Assembly: GCA_023417785.1 (NCBI GenBank)
Contig: JAEZEH010000137.1
Span: 31,955-95,954, forward strand
Reading direction: 5' to 3'
DNA length: 64,000 nucleotides
From: Bacteroidota bacterium
GTDB lineage: Bacteria; Bacteroidota; Bacteroidia; Cytophagales; Cyclobacteriaceae
Numbering within the stretch: position 1 is the stretch's first letter; each line of letters starts with the position of its first letter. Positions 25,331 through 34,732 of the stretch are shown one piece after another. The notes below the pieces were generated by a model that was not told where the DNA came from, did not search any database, and was given only the letters and a program-made list of their open reading frames with translations. Made by a program: the position numbers and the translations under genes.

Positions 25331-26119
25331 TTATTGTTCGCCCAACATTTTCTTAATTCCATCAATATCAAAGGCATTGGCCGCGGCCAGCATTTCCTGT
25401 TCGTTCGTATAATTAATTCCTTCCCAGACGATCAACGAAGATTGGCCCATTGGCAGGCTCAGTTTGTATCCGGAGGAATCATCGTATTCGATTATTGCGC
25501 GCTGGCCTTTGACCTTCACCTGTTTCCAATTCTGTTCCCCGCCAGTTTGTTGAGCATAGCCGCCACTGGCCATATACATATTCACAGCTGACATCCAGGC
25601 CGAGTTATTGGCGATGGTGGCCTTCAGTTCCTTGTCATCTTTGTAATATACACGCTGGATTGTAAGGCCGGCCCAGCCCCATCCTGTTGAGGTCACCTGA
25701 TCTTGCGCTGCGTCCTTTGGAAGTCCGGAGACACTTTCGGGCAGCGATGCCAATACTTTATTTCCGATTTCTAATTCAACGCCCAACATGGCTTGCTGAA
25801 CGGCATAACGCGCTTCACCATAATTTGACGCTTTAAACGCCGCATCAGCATCACTAAGATTTTGCTTCACATCGGGCGGGGTCGTGATCAATCCACCACC
25901 ACCTTTGTTCACGGGCCGCCCCGCGCTGTTTCCGGAATTATTGCCATTATTTCCCTGGTCATCTTCGCTGATACCAGCCTCCTCTTTGGCTTTCTTTTCC
26001 AGTGCTCTCTCCGCAGCTTGCTCAGCCTTCTGCCTTAATTTTCCGCCCAGACCCTGACTGTAACCTGCCATGGTTAACCCGAGCAGGGCGAAGGTGATCA
26101 TCATATAAGTACGTTTCAT
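25331..26119 (-). CDS. Secreted protein with low-complexity Asn/Gly linker, unknown function
   Basis: 262 residues. A signal peptide is followed by an Ala/Glu/Lys-rich helix (LRQKAEQAAERALEKKAKEE), then an Asn/Gly/Ser linker (about 50-75). The folded part resembles the downstream paralogue: AFKASNYGEARYAVQQAMLGVELEIGNKVLASLP near the start and GYKLSLPMGQSSLIVW near the end. It is the first gene of a two-gene operon (11-bp spacing). The function is unknown; export to periplasm or surface is likely. Confidence 0.65.
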   Translation of the reverse strand: MKRTYMMITFALLGLTMAGYSQGLGGKLRQKAEQAAERALEKKAKEEAGISEDDQGNNGNNSGNSAGRPVNKGGGGLITTPPDVKQNLSDADAAFKASNYGEARYAVQQAMLGVELEIGNKVLASLPESVSGLPKDAAQDQVTSTGWGWAGLTIQRVYYKDDKELKATIANNSAWMSAVNMYMASGGYAQQTGGEQNWKQVKVKGQRAIIEYDDSSGYKLSLPMGQSSLIVWEGINYTNEQEMLAAANAFDIDGIKKMLGEQ

Positions 26120-26409
26120 AGATTAGGAGTTATTGTGCGTAAAATACGTGTATTATGTTCGTTCGGTTGCAAAAAACGTGCTGGTTTGCCAGCCTGTGAT
26201 TGAAAATTCGCCTATCGTGTCCGTTGGATTCTGTTAGAAGTTAAACCCAATTCTTATAGAGGGAAAGTTACTAAATCATTCAACACCAAACGATTCCGGG
26301 CCATCAAAAAATTTCCTCAGTTACCTGTTTTTCGCCATACAAATTTTTTCAAACAAATCTGCTGGCATGTTTTGCTATCTTTCACGAAAGTCACTCAAAA
26401 AAACAGGTT

Positions 26410-27501
26410 ATGCTAAACAGGAGGAAATTCATGGCTCAGTCTCTGACGGGTATTTCGGGGCTGGCATTATCCACGAGCCTGGCCGGGGCAACGCTTTTTC
26501 AAAAGAAGAAAATCGGGGTTGCGCTTGTTGGATTAGGTTACTACAGCACCGATATTCTCGCGCCCGCACTACAGCAAACCGAACATTGCTACCTCGCGGG
26601 GATCGTAACTGGCACCCCATCAAAGGCAGAACAATGGCAAAAGCAATACAACCTGCCAGAGAAGAATATTTACAACTACAACAATATCGGCGAAGTGGCG
26701 AATAACGCAGACATTGATGTGATCTACATTGTTCTGCCGCCATCTATGCATGCTGAATACACAATTAAAGCCGCAAATGCCGGAAAGCATGTCTGGTGCG
26801 AAAAGCCAATGGCCATGACGGTTCGCGAATGCCAGGACATGATCGACGCATGCAACAAAAATAAGGTGAAACTTTCCATCGGGTACCGGATGCAGCACGA
26901 ACCGAATACGCAAAAGATCATGGGTTTTGCCAAAGAGTTGCCATATGGCAAAATCGAAAAGGTAACGGCAGAAGCCGGATACTTCGACCCAAGAAAAGAT
27001 CATTGGAAACAAAGGAAAGAAATGGGAGGCGGCGCAATGTATGATATGGGTGTCTACCCTTTGAACGCAACGCGATACAGCACGGGTTTGGAACCTATCG
27101 CGGTCACTGCCAAGGCCTCTACAACGCGTCCTGATATCTATACAGAGGTTGAAGAAACCATGGAGTTCACACTGGAGTTTCCGCAGGGAATCATTGCGTC
27201 ATGTGTAACAAGTTTTGGAAAAGGAATGAACAAACTGCAGGTGGATTGTAGCAAGGGCTGGTACAAACTAGAGCCGTTCCAGGCCTATAGCGGAATAAAA
27301 GGTGTTACCAGTGACGGCATGCAGTTGAGTGCGACGGTACCCAACCAACAGGCAAAGCAAATGGATAACGATGCGCTAGCCATCATCAACAAGAAGGTGA
27401 TGCTGGTACCTGGTGAGGAAGGATTAAAAGACATCAGGGTAGTGGAGGCTGTTTATCGTTCGGTTGAGCAGAATGCACAGGTGAAAATAAGCCAGGGCTA
27501 G
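26410..27501 (+). CDS. Tat-exported Gfo/Idh/MocA-family oxidoreductase
   Basis: 363 residues. The N-terminus has a twin-arginine signal (LNRRKFMAQS plus a hydrophobic core), so the enzyme is exported folded with its cofactor. The Rossmann domain begins with IGVALVGLGYYS, and the EKPMAMTVREC segment carries the family EKP motif. This arrangement matches glucose-fructose oxidoreductase and related periplasmic sugar dehydrogenases. An upstream TATCTTTC (near 26373) is close to the Bacteroidota -7 box. The sugar substrate is not identifiable. Confidence 0.85.
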   Translation: MLNRRKFMAQSLTGISGLALSTSLAGATLFQKKKIGVALVGLGYYSTDILAPALQQTEHCYLAGIVTGTPSKAEQWQKQYNLPEKNIYNYNNIGEVANNADIDVIYIVLPPSMHAEYTIKAANAGKHVWCEKPMAMTVRECQDMIDACNKNKVKLSIGYRMQHEPNTQKIMGFAKELPYGKIEKVTAEAGYFDPRKDHWKQRKEMGGGAMYDMGVYPLNATRYSTGLEPIAVTAKASTTRPDIYTEVEETMEFTLEFPQGIIASCVTSFGKGMNKLQVDCSKGWYKLEPFQAYSGIKGVTSDGMQLSATVPNQQAKQMDNDALAIINKKVMLVPGEEGLKDIRVVEAVYRSVEQNAQVKISQG

Positions 27502-27624
27502 TGAGCTACGGCAGGGTTCGCGGCGGTTCCGGCCTGGTTCATTTGTTGGAAAGCAATCAGAAGGAGAAAAACGAAGTTTTCATCCGGATGAATATATGGA
27601 AACCGGGCGTACCGACAAGAAAAA

Positions 27625-28326
27625 TCAGCCGCTTACGCTAAAAACTACGCTAATTCTGGAATAATAAACATTGTTCGTCCCCTCGTACATTGAGTCAGTA
27701 CCGACAACGAGCCAGAGTTCTCCTCTGCTGTTGGTTGACACTACCATCGGCGCATAAGAGTACGCGTTGCTTTTGGATACCTGGTTAAACTCGGCAGGAG
27801 ACGCTGACCCGCCGCCGATGTCGCCAAAATTGAAGAGTGTTTCGCCCGGGTCGAGATTATCTCCCTTGTCAATGTTCAGGGTATAGAAATTATCCTCGAT
27901 TACTTTTTTGGGTTCTAATCCTGATCCGCCGGCTTTTAAAACCAGGGCCTGTCCCGGAGTTGCATTGGTTGCCATGGAAATATCAAAAACCAGGGCGTAA
28001 TTCGTGTTTGGCCGCAGGTTTTCAACCTTCTTTTTCAAAAACATGAACACGTCACCGTTGACATTTTCACAACTTAGCAAAAGGGAATTTTGGCTTTGCA
28101 AAGACCCCGGACCGGGTACCAGTTCGACATTCCAGCGGTAAATTGTATCCGCCTTTTCGGTTTCGCCTACGGGGTAATCGGTGAACTCAGCTGTCCATCC
28201 GTCGAAGCCGTGGCTGAAGTTAAAGTCATGGGTGAAAATCTGTAAAGATTCGTCAGAATCGGCAGCACATCCCCAACCCAGTAACCCTATTATTCCAACG
28301 ACACATAAACGCTTCAGGAAATTCAT
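27625..28326 (-). CDS. Lipoprotein of unknown function
   Basis: About 233 residues with a lipobox ending GLLGWGC, so it is lipid-anchored. The Met at 28326 is chosen because it starts directly at the signal peptide (MNFLKRLCVV); the ATG at 28335 adds three residues. The mature part reads like a beta-sandwich: HDFNFSHGFDGWTAEFTDYP near the start, PNTNYALVFDISMATNATPG in the middle. This resembles carbohydrate-binding or jelly-roll modules in character, but no family is identified. It is monocistronic. Confidence 0.68.
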   Translation of the reverse strand: MNFLKRLCVVGIIGLLGWGCAADSDESLQIFTHDFNFSHGFDGWTAEFTDYPVGETEKADTIYRWNVELVPGPGSLQSQNSLLLSCENVNGDVFMFLKKKVENLRPNTNYALVFDISMATNATPGQALVLKAGGSGLEPKKVIEDNFYTLNIDKGDNLDPGETLFNFGDIGGGSASPAEFNQVSKSNAYSYAPMVVSTNSRGELWLVVGTDSMYEGTNNVYYSRISVVFSVSG

Positions 28327-28488
28327 ATCATTCAATCTAGCTCATAGACACGAGGTTTGCACATTAGGTTGTAAGCAGGGTGTCTGCAGAATAAATCAGC
28401 ATTTCAGACTAAAATGTAAACACTTCCGTCTTTTTTGTAAAACCAAGGCGTGGAAGTCTCGTACGTGTAACTACAATCCCGGAACGCT

Positions 28489-30861
28489 ATGCATGATTCT
28501 ACCGAAAAATTTCCCTTTGATTCAAAACTGAGCCTTCGGCTGTTAATTGAATACTGGGAGAAACATATTCAGCAGAGCAAATTACCGGGTTTTACCCTGG
28601 GAGTTCTGGAATATATCAAAAGTGCACCGGAATTAAAAGAACCCATCGAGGATGAGCGGATTCTTGAAAAACACCGCCCGTTCATCAATTACCTCATGTC
28701 AGCCGTGGTACCTACCGCAAGTGAGTCTAAAGATCTGGTCGCCGCGATTTACCCGTTCACCTTTAAGCCCCTTTTCATCACCAGTGCTTTCGAAAGAGAA
28801 GTTGACCTTTCCAGCCTGGAAGCGAATGCTAAAGCGAACCTCCCCGGCGAGAGTATTGCCGTCGGAAAAGTGATCAAAGGTTGTTTAATGATCCTTGAAA
28901 GGTTCTACCAGGTAGGGACTTCTTCTGATCGCCCTGTACTCTTTTCGCTCAGGAATCCCAGGACCGGCCTGGACAAAGTCTACAAGGTTGAAATCAACCA
29001 TCAGTTTTGCGAGATCATTCCAAAAGGGAAAATTCCGAATATCGACAAGCAGGTTATCAAATTCCTGATGGAAAAGACGTATGACCTTGACTTGTGGTTT
29101 CAATACATCCGTCCTGAGGATTTCGAGTTTCAGGGATTTATTGTTTTGCGACTCGTCGACGTCACGGAACAGGAAATGTTATCGTCGATCAAATATGATT
29201 TGTTGGAGAAGAACGCAGTGATACGAAAGGAAACGTTTTCAGCAATTCAGCATAAACTGCGATCCCTTTTTGGAATAACGGACATTCAGCTGGGGATAGC
29301 TTATTTTGACCCGAACAATAATCTGATCCTCAACAGTGAGTCATCCGACTGCTGGAAGAGTCTGGCAAATAGTCCGTTGCCCGAACGAAACTGTGGCGAC
29401 TACACAGGTTCAGTTTATGAGAGAAGCTGGATGGAGAAGCGATATGTTACTATTGAAAACCTCAAGGAATACCCATTTAAGTCGCCGGTAGAAGAAGCCT
29501 TGATCGCAAATGGCGTCAATAACATTTTACTCGCACCATTGCTTGATGGAGACGAAACTATCGGGATGTTGGAACTTGCTACGCCGGTAGCAGGAAAATT
29601 AAACAGTGTAAGTGCGCACAAGGTTGAAAATGTATTGCCAATGTTTACCGCAGCGGTTAAGCGGGTGAAAGAGGAAATGGCGACCGAGGTCAGGGCCATA
29701 ATACAGGAGGAATGCACGGCAATCCATCCAACTGTGCAATGGAAGTTTTTTGAGGCCGGTGTAAATCTGATGAACAAACGAAGGAAGGGCGAGGATGCTT
29801 CTTTCGAAGAAATTGTTTTTAAAGACGTGTATCCGTTGTATGGAATGGCTGACGTACGGAACTCATCCGTTGAGCGAAACAACGCGATACAGAATGATCT
29901 CCAACAGAATCTGGAGCTCGTGAAGGGTCTTTTGATGCGCATTAACGAACAACGTGCACTTCCCCTTCTTGAAGAAGTTATCTTTAAAACAGAAGGACAA
30001 TTAAAGCGTCTTAAGCGAGGACTGGCGTCAGGCGATGAAAGCAACGTGCTTGATTTTCTCAAGATGGAAATCGAACCGCTTGTAAGCCATTTTGCCAAGG
30101 ACGCTGACCTATCACTCGTAGTGCAGGAATACCAAAGTAAGCTGGATCCGAATACCGGAGTTGTTTATAAAAGAAGGAAATCTTTTGAAGAAAGCCTTGA
30201 GCGGATAAATCAGACAATCACCGCCTGCCTCGACGAGGCCGAAAAGAGTGCCCAGAAAATGTTTCCGCATTATTTTGAAAAGTATAAGACCGACGGTGTA
30301 GAGTATAGCCTATACGTGGGCAGCGAACTTGTCAAGGACCGGAATTTTGATCCTTTTTACCTGAAGAACTTCCACCTTTGGCAGTTGCTCACGATGGTGG
30401 AGGTTCATGAAAAGGTGGAGGCACTCAAACCTGAATTGAAAACGAAACTCGACATTACCCAACTGATCCTTGTTCATGATCAGCCCATATCCATCCGGTT
30501 CCGATCGGATGAAAAACAATTTGATGTTGATGGAGCGTATGACATTCGCTATGAGATTATAAAAAAACGGATAGATAAAGCGTTCATAAGGAATTCAAAT
30601 GAGCGACTTACACAACCGGGTAAAATTGCCATTGTGTACAACCAGGCAAAGGTGGAAGAAGAGTTTCGGCGATTTTTCCATTACCTGAAGTCCCGCAATC
30701 TCGTCCGTGGTGTTGTCGAGGACCTTGAGCTCGAAGAGCTACCCGGCGCCACAGGACTCAGGGCGCTTCGGTTTGAATTGGGCGGAGATCATACCGTGAG
30801 GGAGATTATCCCAAATGACGATATCGTCAGGCGAATTGAAGAAGGATTGGCTATCAATTAG
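28489..30861 (+). CDS. Large GAF-domain protein without a recognised output domain
   Basis: 790 residues, cytoplasmic (no signal or membrane segment). An N-terminal ~250-residue region of unknown fold is followed by a GAF-like sensor domain (about 245-395, including LLAPLLDGDETIGMLELATP). Then comes a helical, charged region with likely coiled-coil segments (about 400-560), and a C-terminal region (about 590-790) with no named domain. There is no kinase, cyclase, HD-GYP or DNA-binding motif. It could relay a small-molecule signal through protein contacts (inference). The last four bases overlap the convergent TMEM175-like gene. Confidence 0.72.
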   Translation: MHDSTEKFPFDSKLSLRLLIEYWEKHIQQSKLPGFTLGVLEYIKSAPELKEPIEDERILEKHRPFINYLMSAVVPTASESKDLVAAIYPFTFKPLFITSAFEREVDLSSLEANAKANLPGESIAVGKVIKGCLMILERFYQVGTSSDRPVLFSLRNPRTGLDKVYKVEINHQFCEIIPKGKIPNIDKQVIKFLMEKTYDLDLWFQYIRPEDFEFQGFIVLRLVDVTEQEMLSSIKYDLLEKNAVIRKETFSAIQHKLRSLFGITDIQLGIAYFDPNNNLILNSESSDCWKSLANSPLPERNCGDYTGSVYERSWMEKRYVTIENLKEYPFKSPVEEALIANGVNNILLAPLLDGDETIGMLELATPVAGKLNSVSAHKVENVLPMFTAAVKRVKEEMATEVRAIIQEECTAIHPTVQWKFFEAGVNLMNKRRKGEDASFEEIVFKDVYPLYGMADVRNSSVERNNAIQNDLQQNLELVKGLLMRINEQRALPLLEEVIFKTEGQLKRLKRGLASGDESNVLDFLKMEIEPLVSHFAKDADLSLVVQEYQSKLDPNTGVVYKRRKSFEESLERINQTITACLDEAEKSAQKMFPHYFEKYKTDGVEYSLYVGSELVKDRNFDPFYLKNFHLWQLLTMVEVHEKVEALKPELKTKLDITQLILVHDQPISIRFRSDEKQFDVDGAYDIRYEIIKKRIDKAFIRNSNERLTQPGKIAIVYNQAKVEEEFRRFFHYLKSRNLVRGVVEDLELEELPGATGLRALRFELGGDHTVREIIPNDDIVRRIEEGLAIN

Positions 30862-31613
30862 GTTGTCGACTCAGAAATCAGAAGAGACTTTCGTTTTCGG
30901 TATGTGAGTTTCCCGTAAATGGTCATAACGATCGGATACAGGAAGTAAGAAAAGCCTGAATACGTACCCACCCATTTATTGTCGTAGAGGAGTATTGCGA
31001 AAGCAGCCGAGATCAATGGAACCGAAGCAAGAAGGAGATTGGCTATCATACTCGTGCTCGAATCAAATCGCTCAATAGCATTGAGTTCCAACTCCTCCGA
31101 TCGTTTCCAGGCATACCAATACATGATTGCAAGGACAATAAATACGGAGGAGGCGCCGAATCCATAAATGATCATCAAATCAGCGACATTCCCGCCGCGA
31201 TATAGATCAAGCATTTGTTCCAGCAATATCGATTGATCAAACACGTATGCGATAGGAATAAGGATCCCTCTTGCAAGATATTTTAGCGGATAAACGTAAA
31301 ACAGAACGATCACCAAAAAGATCGTGTTGAGCACCAGCACTGTCGGATTCCTGACGCCATACCGATAAAAAAAGACAAAGTGTTGGTACCAGATCAGCAT
31401 GATAATGGTAATGCAGATCGAAAATGGAATCAGCTCCCAGACGAATCGCTTGATTTCATCAAAGTTACTTGGGGGGGATGTGGAAATAAGGAGTAGGGTG
31501 ATGGCAAGTGCGAAGACGGCATCGCTGAAATTCTCTACGCGCCCGGGTTCTACGCCCCGGCAACGAAATCCTTCCGAATTGTTTCTGTCAAGGCTTTTGA
31601 AAACGTCACGCAT
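30858..31613 (-). CDS. TMEM175-family (DUF1211) putative potassium channel
   Basis: 251 residues with about six membrane helices. The hallmark is RVENFSDAVFALAITLL near residues 27-43, the conserved RxxxFSD motif that lines the pore in bacterial TMEM175 channels. Bacterial proteins assemble as tetramers and conduct potassium with low selectivity. The second half contains several further helices, without a second FSD motif. It lies 51 bp downstream of prsW on the same strand. Confidence 0.82.
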   Translation of the reverse strand: MRDVFKSLDRNNSEGFRCRGVEPGRVENFSDAVFALAITLLLISTSPPSNFDEIKRFVWELIPFSICITIIMLIWYQHFVFFYRYGVRNPTVLVLNTIFLVIVLFYVYPLKYLARGILIPIAYVFDQSILLEQMLDLYRGGNVADLMIIYGFGASSVFIVLAIMYWYAWKRSEELELNAIERFDSSTSMIANLLLASVPLISAAFAILLYDNKWVGTYSGFSYFLYPIVMTIYGKLTYRKRKSLLISESTT

Positions 31614-31664
31614 AGCAGGCTGGATTCCACTAAGCTACTACTTGGTTTTATGAAAATCAAACGC

Positions 31665-32366
31665 TTATTGATTAGATTCGTCCCTGCGGAAAGGCGATGA
31701 TTGCTGATGGATGCGTATAGCCTTACGAGACAAAATAACGCCAATCCCCATTGCTATCAACGAACCTGTCCAGATGCCGGCATAAACACCCTTGATTTCC
31801 GCAATGAAAAGGAAGTAGTCATACGCGCCGTGGAATAACGCCGGGGCAATCAGGCCAAGAATGGAGTACATGAGGCCATTGATGAGTGAGAATTTCGCCT
31901 TGCCGACATAATATCCCATGATGATACCAAAAACCGCGTGAGCAGGCACGGCGGTAAACATTCGAAGGACACCAGTCATGAACCCAAATTCATACACATA
32001 GACAACGTTTTCAAGCGTAGCGAATCCCATGCTCACCATTACTGCGTACACAATTCCATCGAAAGGTTCGTTGAAGTGAATGCTTCTGAAAAGCACGAAC
32101 CGGACAAAAATGAACTTACTGAATTCTTCGACGAGGGCCACTTTAAAGAACGCGTTTACAAATTGGTCGATTACACTATCCGGCGCGGTTAGAATCAGAA
32201 AGTTTACCGGCACACTAATGAGAAGCGTTACTGCTGTGCTCAGGCATCCGTAGAGAAAACAGAGTATAAGAAGATGCAGAGGCTCACGTTCGTGATGATC
32301 CTTCAGGTAGATGTACAACGCAATAGCTGTACCGGGGGCTAATGCCAGAGAGAGAAGTGTAAGCAC
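31665..32366 (-). CDS. prsW: PrsW-family intramembrane metalloprotease
   Basis: 233 residues, about seven membrane helices. The motifs of the family are visible: VEEFSKF (EExxK-like), FATLENVVYV, PAHAVFGIIMGYY and HGAYDYFLF, which together hold the glutamate and histidine metal ligands. PrsW proteins cleave membrane substrates such as anti-sigma factors. The start is GTG at 32366, because the first helix begins immediately. It is preceded directly by a terminator hairpin with a U8 run, an unusual arrangement. The substrate is unknown. Confidence 0.85.
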   Translation of the reverse strand: MLTLLSLALAPGTAIALYIYLKDHHEREPLHLLILCFLYGCLSTAVTLLISVPVNFLILTAPDSVIDQFVNAFFKVALVEEFSKFIFVRFVLFRSIHFNEPFDGIVYAVMVSMGFATLENVVYVYEFGFMTGVLRMFTAVPAHAVFGIIMGYYVGKAKFSLINGLMYSILGLIAPALFHGAYDYFLFIAEIKGVYAGIWTGSLIAMGIGVILSRKAIRIHQQSSPFRRDESNQ

Positions 32367-32406
32367 AAAAAAAATTGACGACTCAAGTTACTTAAATCGT
32401 CAATTT
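32367..32406 (-). terminator. Terminator-like hairpin abutting the prsW start codon
   Basis: On the minus strand a 10-bp stem (arms 32397-32406 and 32372-32381, AAATTGACGA-type) is followed by eight Ts ending at 32367. It terminates the upstream redoxin-like gene 19 bases after its stop. The prsW GTG begins at the very next base, so it may also act as an attenuator. Confidence 0.8.
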
Positions 32407-32425
32407 CTACAGCAAAGTAAATAAC

Positions 32426-32962
32426 TTATTCGATGACTTCCTCCACGGCGTCCATCTTGGCTGCCGTGTACTTGCCGGACGTGGCATGGATAATCTTGCC
32501 ATCGGGGTCAAGCACGAAGAAGTATGGAATATCTTTCTTTTCGAAATCGAGCGCCTGCTTATAGGTTTTTAATTCGCCTCTGTAAAACAGCACATAGGGA
32601 AGTAGTTGCGGATCGATATTCTTCATGGCCTTCCTCTTGGCCGTACCGGTTGCAGCTGCATTTACGCCGGTGAACATAGGAACAAAAAATACATTTACGT
32701 CGTACGAGAAGCTGGACAATATGCCACCGGTTTTCTGGATGAATTTTTCAAAAACAGGTTGGAACCAGGAGTTTAATTCGTCTTCCGATTTTTTCGAGTA
32801 TGCGAGCCCGATAAGCGTATACTTCCCCTTCACATCATCGGGTAATTTTACTTTTTTATCTTCTACGGTTTCTGCCTCCATATCAGGAAAAGCTTTCCCG
32901 ACCTGGGCATAGGCCGAAACGACCAAACCAACACAAAACAATGTTAAAACCAGATACTTCAT
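32426..32962 (-). CDS. Exported thioredoxin-fold protein lacking the CxxC motif
   Basis: 178 residues with a signal peptide (MKYLVLTLFCVGLVVSAYAQ). Segments such as VGKAFPDMEAETVEDKKVKLP and PYFFVLDPDGKIIHATSGKY are typical of redoxin/TlpA folds. However, the active-site position reads LAYSKKSEDEL, so the catalytic cysteines are missing. It is therefore more likely a structural or chaperone-like member, comparable in outline to the Atp10 type (tentative). It has its own strong terminator, so it is monocistronic. Confidence 0.7.
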   Translation of the reverse strand: MKYLVLTLFCVGLVVSAYAQVGKAFPDMEAETVEDKKVKLPDDVKGKYTLIGLAYSKKSEDELNSWFQPVFEKFIQKTGGILSSFSYDVNVFFVPMFTGVNAAATGTAKRKAMKNIDPQLLPYVLFYRGELKTYKQALDFEKKDIPYFFVLDPDGKIIHATSGKYTAAKMDAVEEVIE

Positions 32963-33050
32963 AACTTTTGATTTGCAGAAAAGGTACGAATTCCATACCA
33001 GTATCGTCGGGGGGTGTAACGTTTTCAGATTTTTTCAATCCTCCCGCCGG

Positions 33051-33659
33051 TTAATCCACCAAAAAACGCACAAAGGCGTATATGCCGAGCATGAGCAGTA
33101 CTAAACCGGGAAGCCTTCGTATCCCCGGAAATTTGGTGAAGGCTACCATAGCCTGTTTACTGACATACCCAAGAATCAACAGGAGAAGAAATGCGCCGGC
33201 GAATACTCCCAATAGATACGCATGCAGCGACGTCATCGAATTGAGTTCGATCCAACCCTGACTCCGCAGATAGGCGGTCATGGCAATCCAAAAGGGAATC
33301 GCCAGAGGGTTGAGAACACCAAGGAGAATACCACGTCGAAATCCGCTTTGATCAAACCGCGTTCGCATCCGCGAAGGATGTTCTGATTTCGGCCATAAAT
33401 TAATTATACCAAAAACAGTCATTACGATAGCTGCGGTCAGTTCGAGATTATCAGTAATGACCGGCGAATTGGTAATAAGCCTTTCAAATTTTACGGCGAT
33501 CCAGGCATAGGGATATTCAATCAGCGCTGCGGCAAAAGCAAACCTCATGGCAATGTGCATTTGGTTATTTAATCCCAGCTGAACAATGGTAAGGTTCAAC
33601 GTTCCCGGAGGGATCGACCCCAGAAAAGAGAATGCGAAAGCAATAAGGAAGTTTGTCAT
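33051..33659 (-). CDS. LysE-family amino acid exporter
   Basis: 202 residues, about six membrane helices. The N-terminal FLGSIPPGTLNLTIVQLG carries the GxxPGP/GxIPPG-type motif of LysE/RhtB exporters, followed by the second half with GVLNPLAIPFWIAM, the usual internal repeat. It exports amino acids or related compounds across the inner membrane. It is last in a minus-strand group with an ATP-grasp enzyme (21-bp gap), which may make or modify its substrate (inference). Confidence 0.8.
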   Translation of the reverse strand: MTNFLIAFAFSFLGSIPPGTLNLTIVQLGLNNQMHIAMRFAFAAALIEYPYAWIAVKFERLITNSPVITDNLELTAAIVMTVFGIINLWPKSEHPSRMRTRFDQSGFRRGILLGVLNPLAIPFWIAMTAYLRSQGWIELNSMTSLHAYLLGVFAGAFLLLLILGYVSKQAMVAFTKFPGIRRLPGLVLLMLGIYAFVRFLVD

Positions 33660-33680
33660 TTGCCGGATGCCATACGGCCA

Positions 33681-34727
33681 CTAACGGATTTTTGACTTGA
33701 AGATATGATAATAAGCGATTGCATTTTTCAACGGAAGAAATCTGTAACCAAGGACCTGATTTTGTCGGGCTATAACGAAGATCGTTTTCCAATGGTCAAT
33801 TAGTGTCGTCACTGCTTTGATTAAGGGAAAATCCGGATCGTAAATGTGAGCAGGTTCTGCACCACAACCATTTAACTCGAGAACCAGAAAGTCACCGTTG
33901 CGCAGGTGGTCGATACTCTTGCAACGAAGGTCATACCTGCCAAAGAAAAATCCATCGATCTTCTTACTGAGCGAATCGAAAACGTTGTTGAGTTCCGGTG
34001 TGATGAGTGCGTTTCCATTGAGAAACTTGGTTCCCAGGCAATGATTTCCGATGGAAACGATCTCACATCGTTCGCCTTTGGCCAGGACATCACTTAATTT
34101 TTGCCGATACGTTTCTCTCAGCACGGGCCACTGCAGTTTCGCACGCTCACTTTGCAAAATTAGGTCTGCCAGCGACGAATGGCCGTCACCTGTCACCGCC
34201 AGCATCTCCTTCATTACAACTGAGGTAACTTCTCCGTTTTCCTCCTGCGGGAGCCGCTTATAGAAAACGCCCAACTCAACCGGATAGTCAACCAATTCCT
34301 GGATCAGAAAATCGTGTTTCATTCCAATCATGTAATTAACGATTTCAGCAGGTGATGAGATTCGTTTGACCATAAATCCTCTCTCCCCTATGTCGGGTTT
34401 AAAAATCACCGGATAGGAAAGCGCATTTTCATTAATCATTCGCGCCACGTCTTCCTGTGTTGCAGGTTGCCGGACAAGAACTGTTTTCGGAATCCACCTT
34501 GCCGGAATCTTTTGAAGCACATCAAACTTTGATTCGCCGAACATCCCACCCATTGTAATACCCGGATTTGATCCTGTAAAAAAAGTTAGTGAACCAGCCC
34601 TTAATGCAAGCCAGGGATAATAAAAGAAAAGCGGGAACTGGATAATTCCGAATGGCCAGAATTCCCAATGGGTGAGCTTGATTACAAAGTTACTTTTTTT
34701 TAGCCGGCGCCAGATTGAAAGCATCAC
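33681..34727 (-). CDS. ATP-grasp ligase of unknown substrate
   Basis: 348 residues with the ATP-grasp architecture. The lysine-containing strand YPVIFKPDIGERGFMVKRI and the metal-binding end FGRYDLRCKSIDHL...FLVLELNGCGAEP (Asp, Glu and Asn ligands) are visible. D-alanine-D-alanine ligase is the nearest familiar enzyme, but the N-terminus (KLTHWEFWPFGIIQFP, a large aromatic-rich segment) is not that of Ddl. It lies 5 bp after a DinB gene and 21 bp before a LysE exporter, so a small peptide-like or amino acid derivative may be its product. Confidence 0.75.
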   Translation of the reverse strand: MMLSIWRRLKKSNFVIKLTHWEFWPFGIIQFPLFFYYPWLALRAGSLTFFTGSNPGITMGGMFGESKFDVLQKIPARWIPKTVLVRQPATQEDVARMINENALSYPVIFKPDIGERGFMVKRISSPAEIVNYMIGMKHDFLIQELVDYPVELGVFYKRLPQEENGEVTSVVMKEMLAVTGDGHSSLADLILQSERAKLQWPVLRETYRQKLSDVLAKGERCEIVSIGNHCLGTKFLNGNALITPELNNVFDSLSKKIDGFFFGRYDLRCKSIDHLRNGDFLVLELNGCGAEPAHIYDPDFPLIKAVTTLIDHWKTIFVIARQNQVLGYRFLPLKNAIAYYHIFKSKIR

Positions 34728-34732
34728 GATTG

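Noticed and set aside
29415..30098. 227-codon open frame on the minus strand
   Set aside because: It lies entirely inside the GAF gene, has Ser/Arg/Phe-biased composition and no domain; a shadow of the opposite strand.
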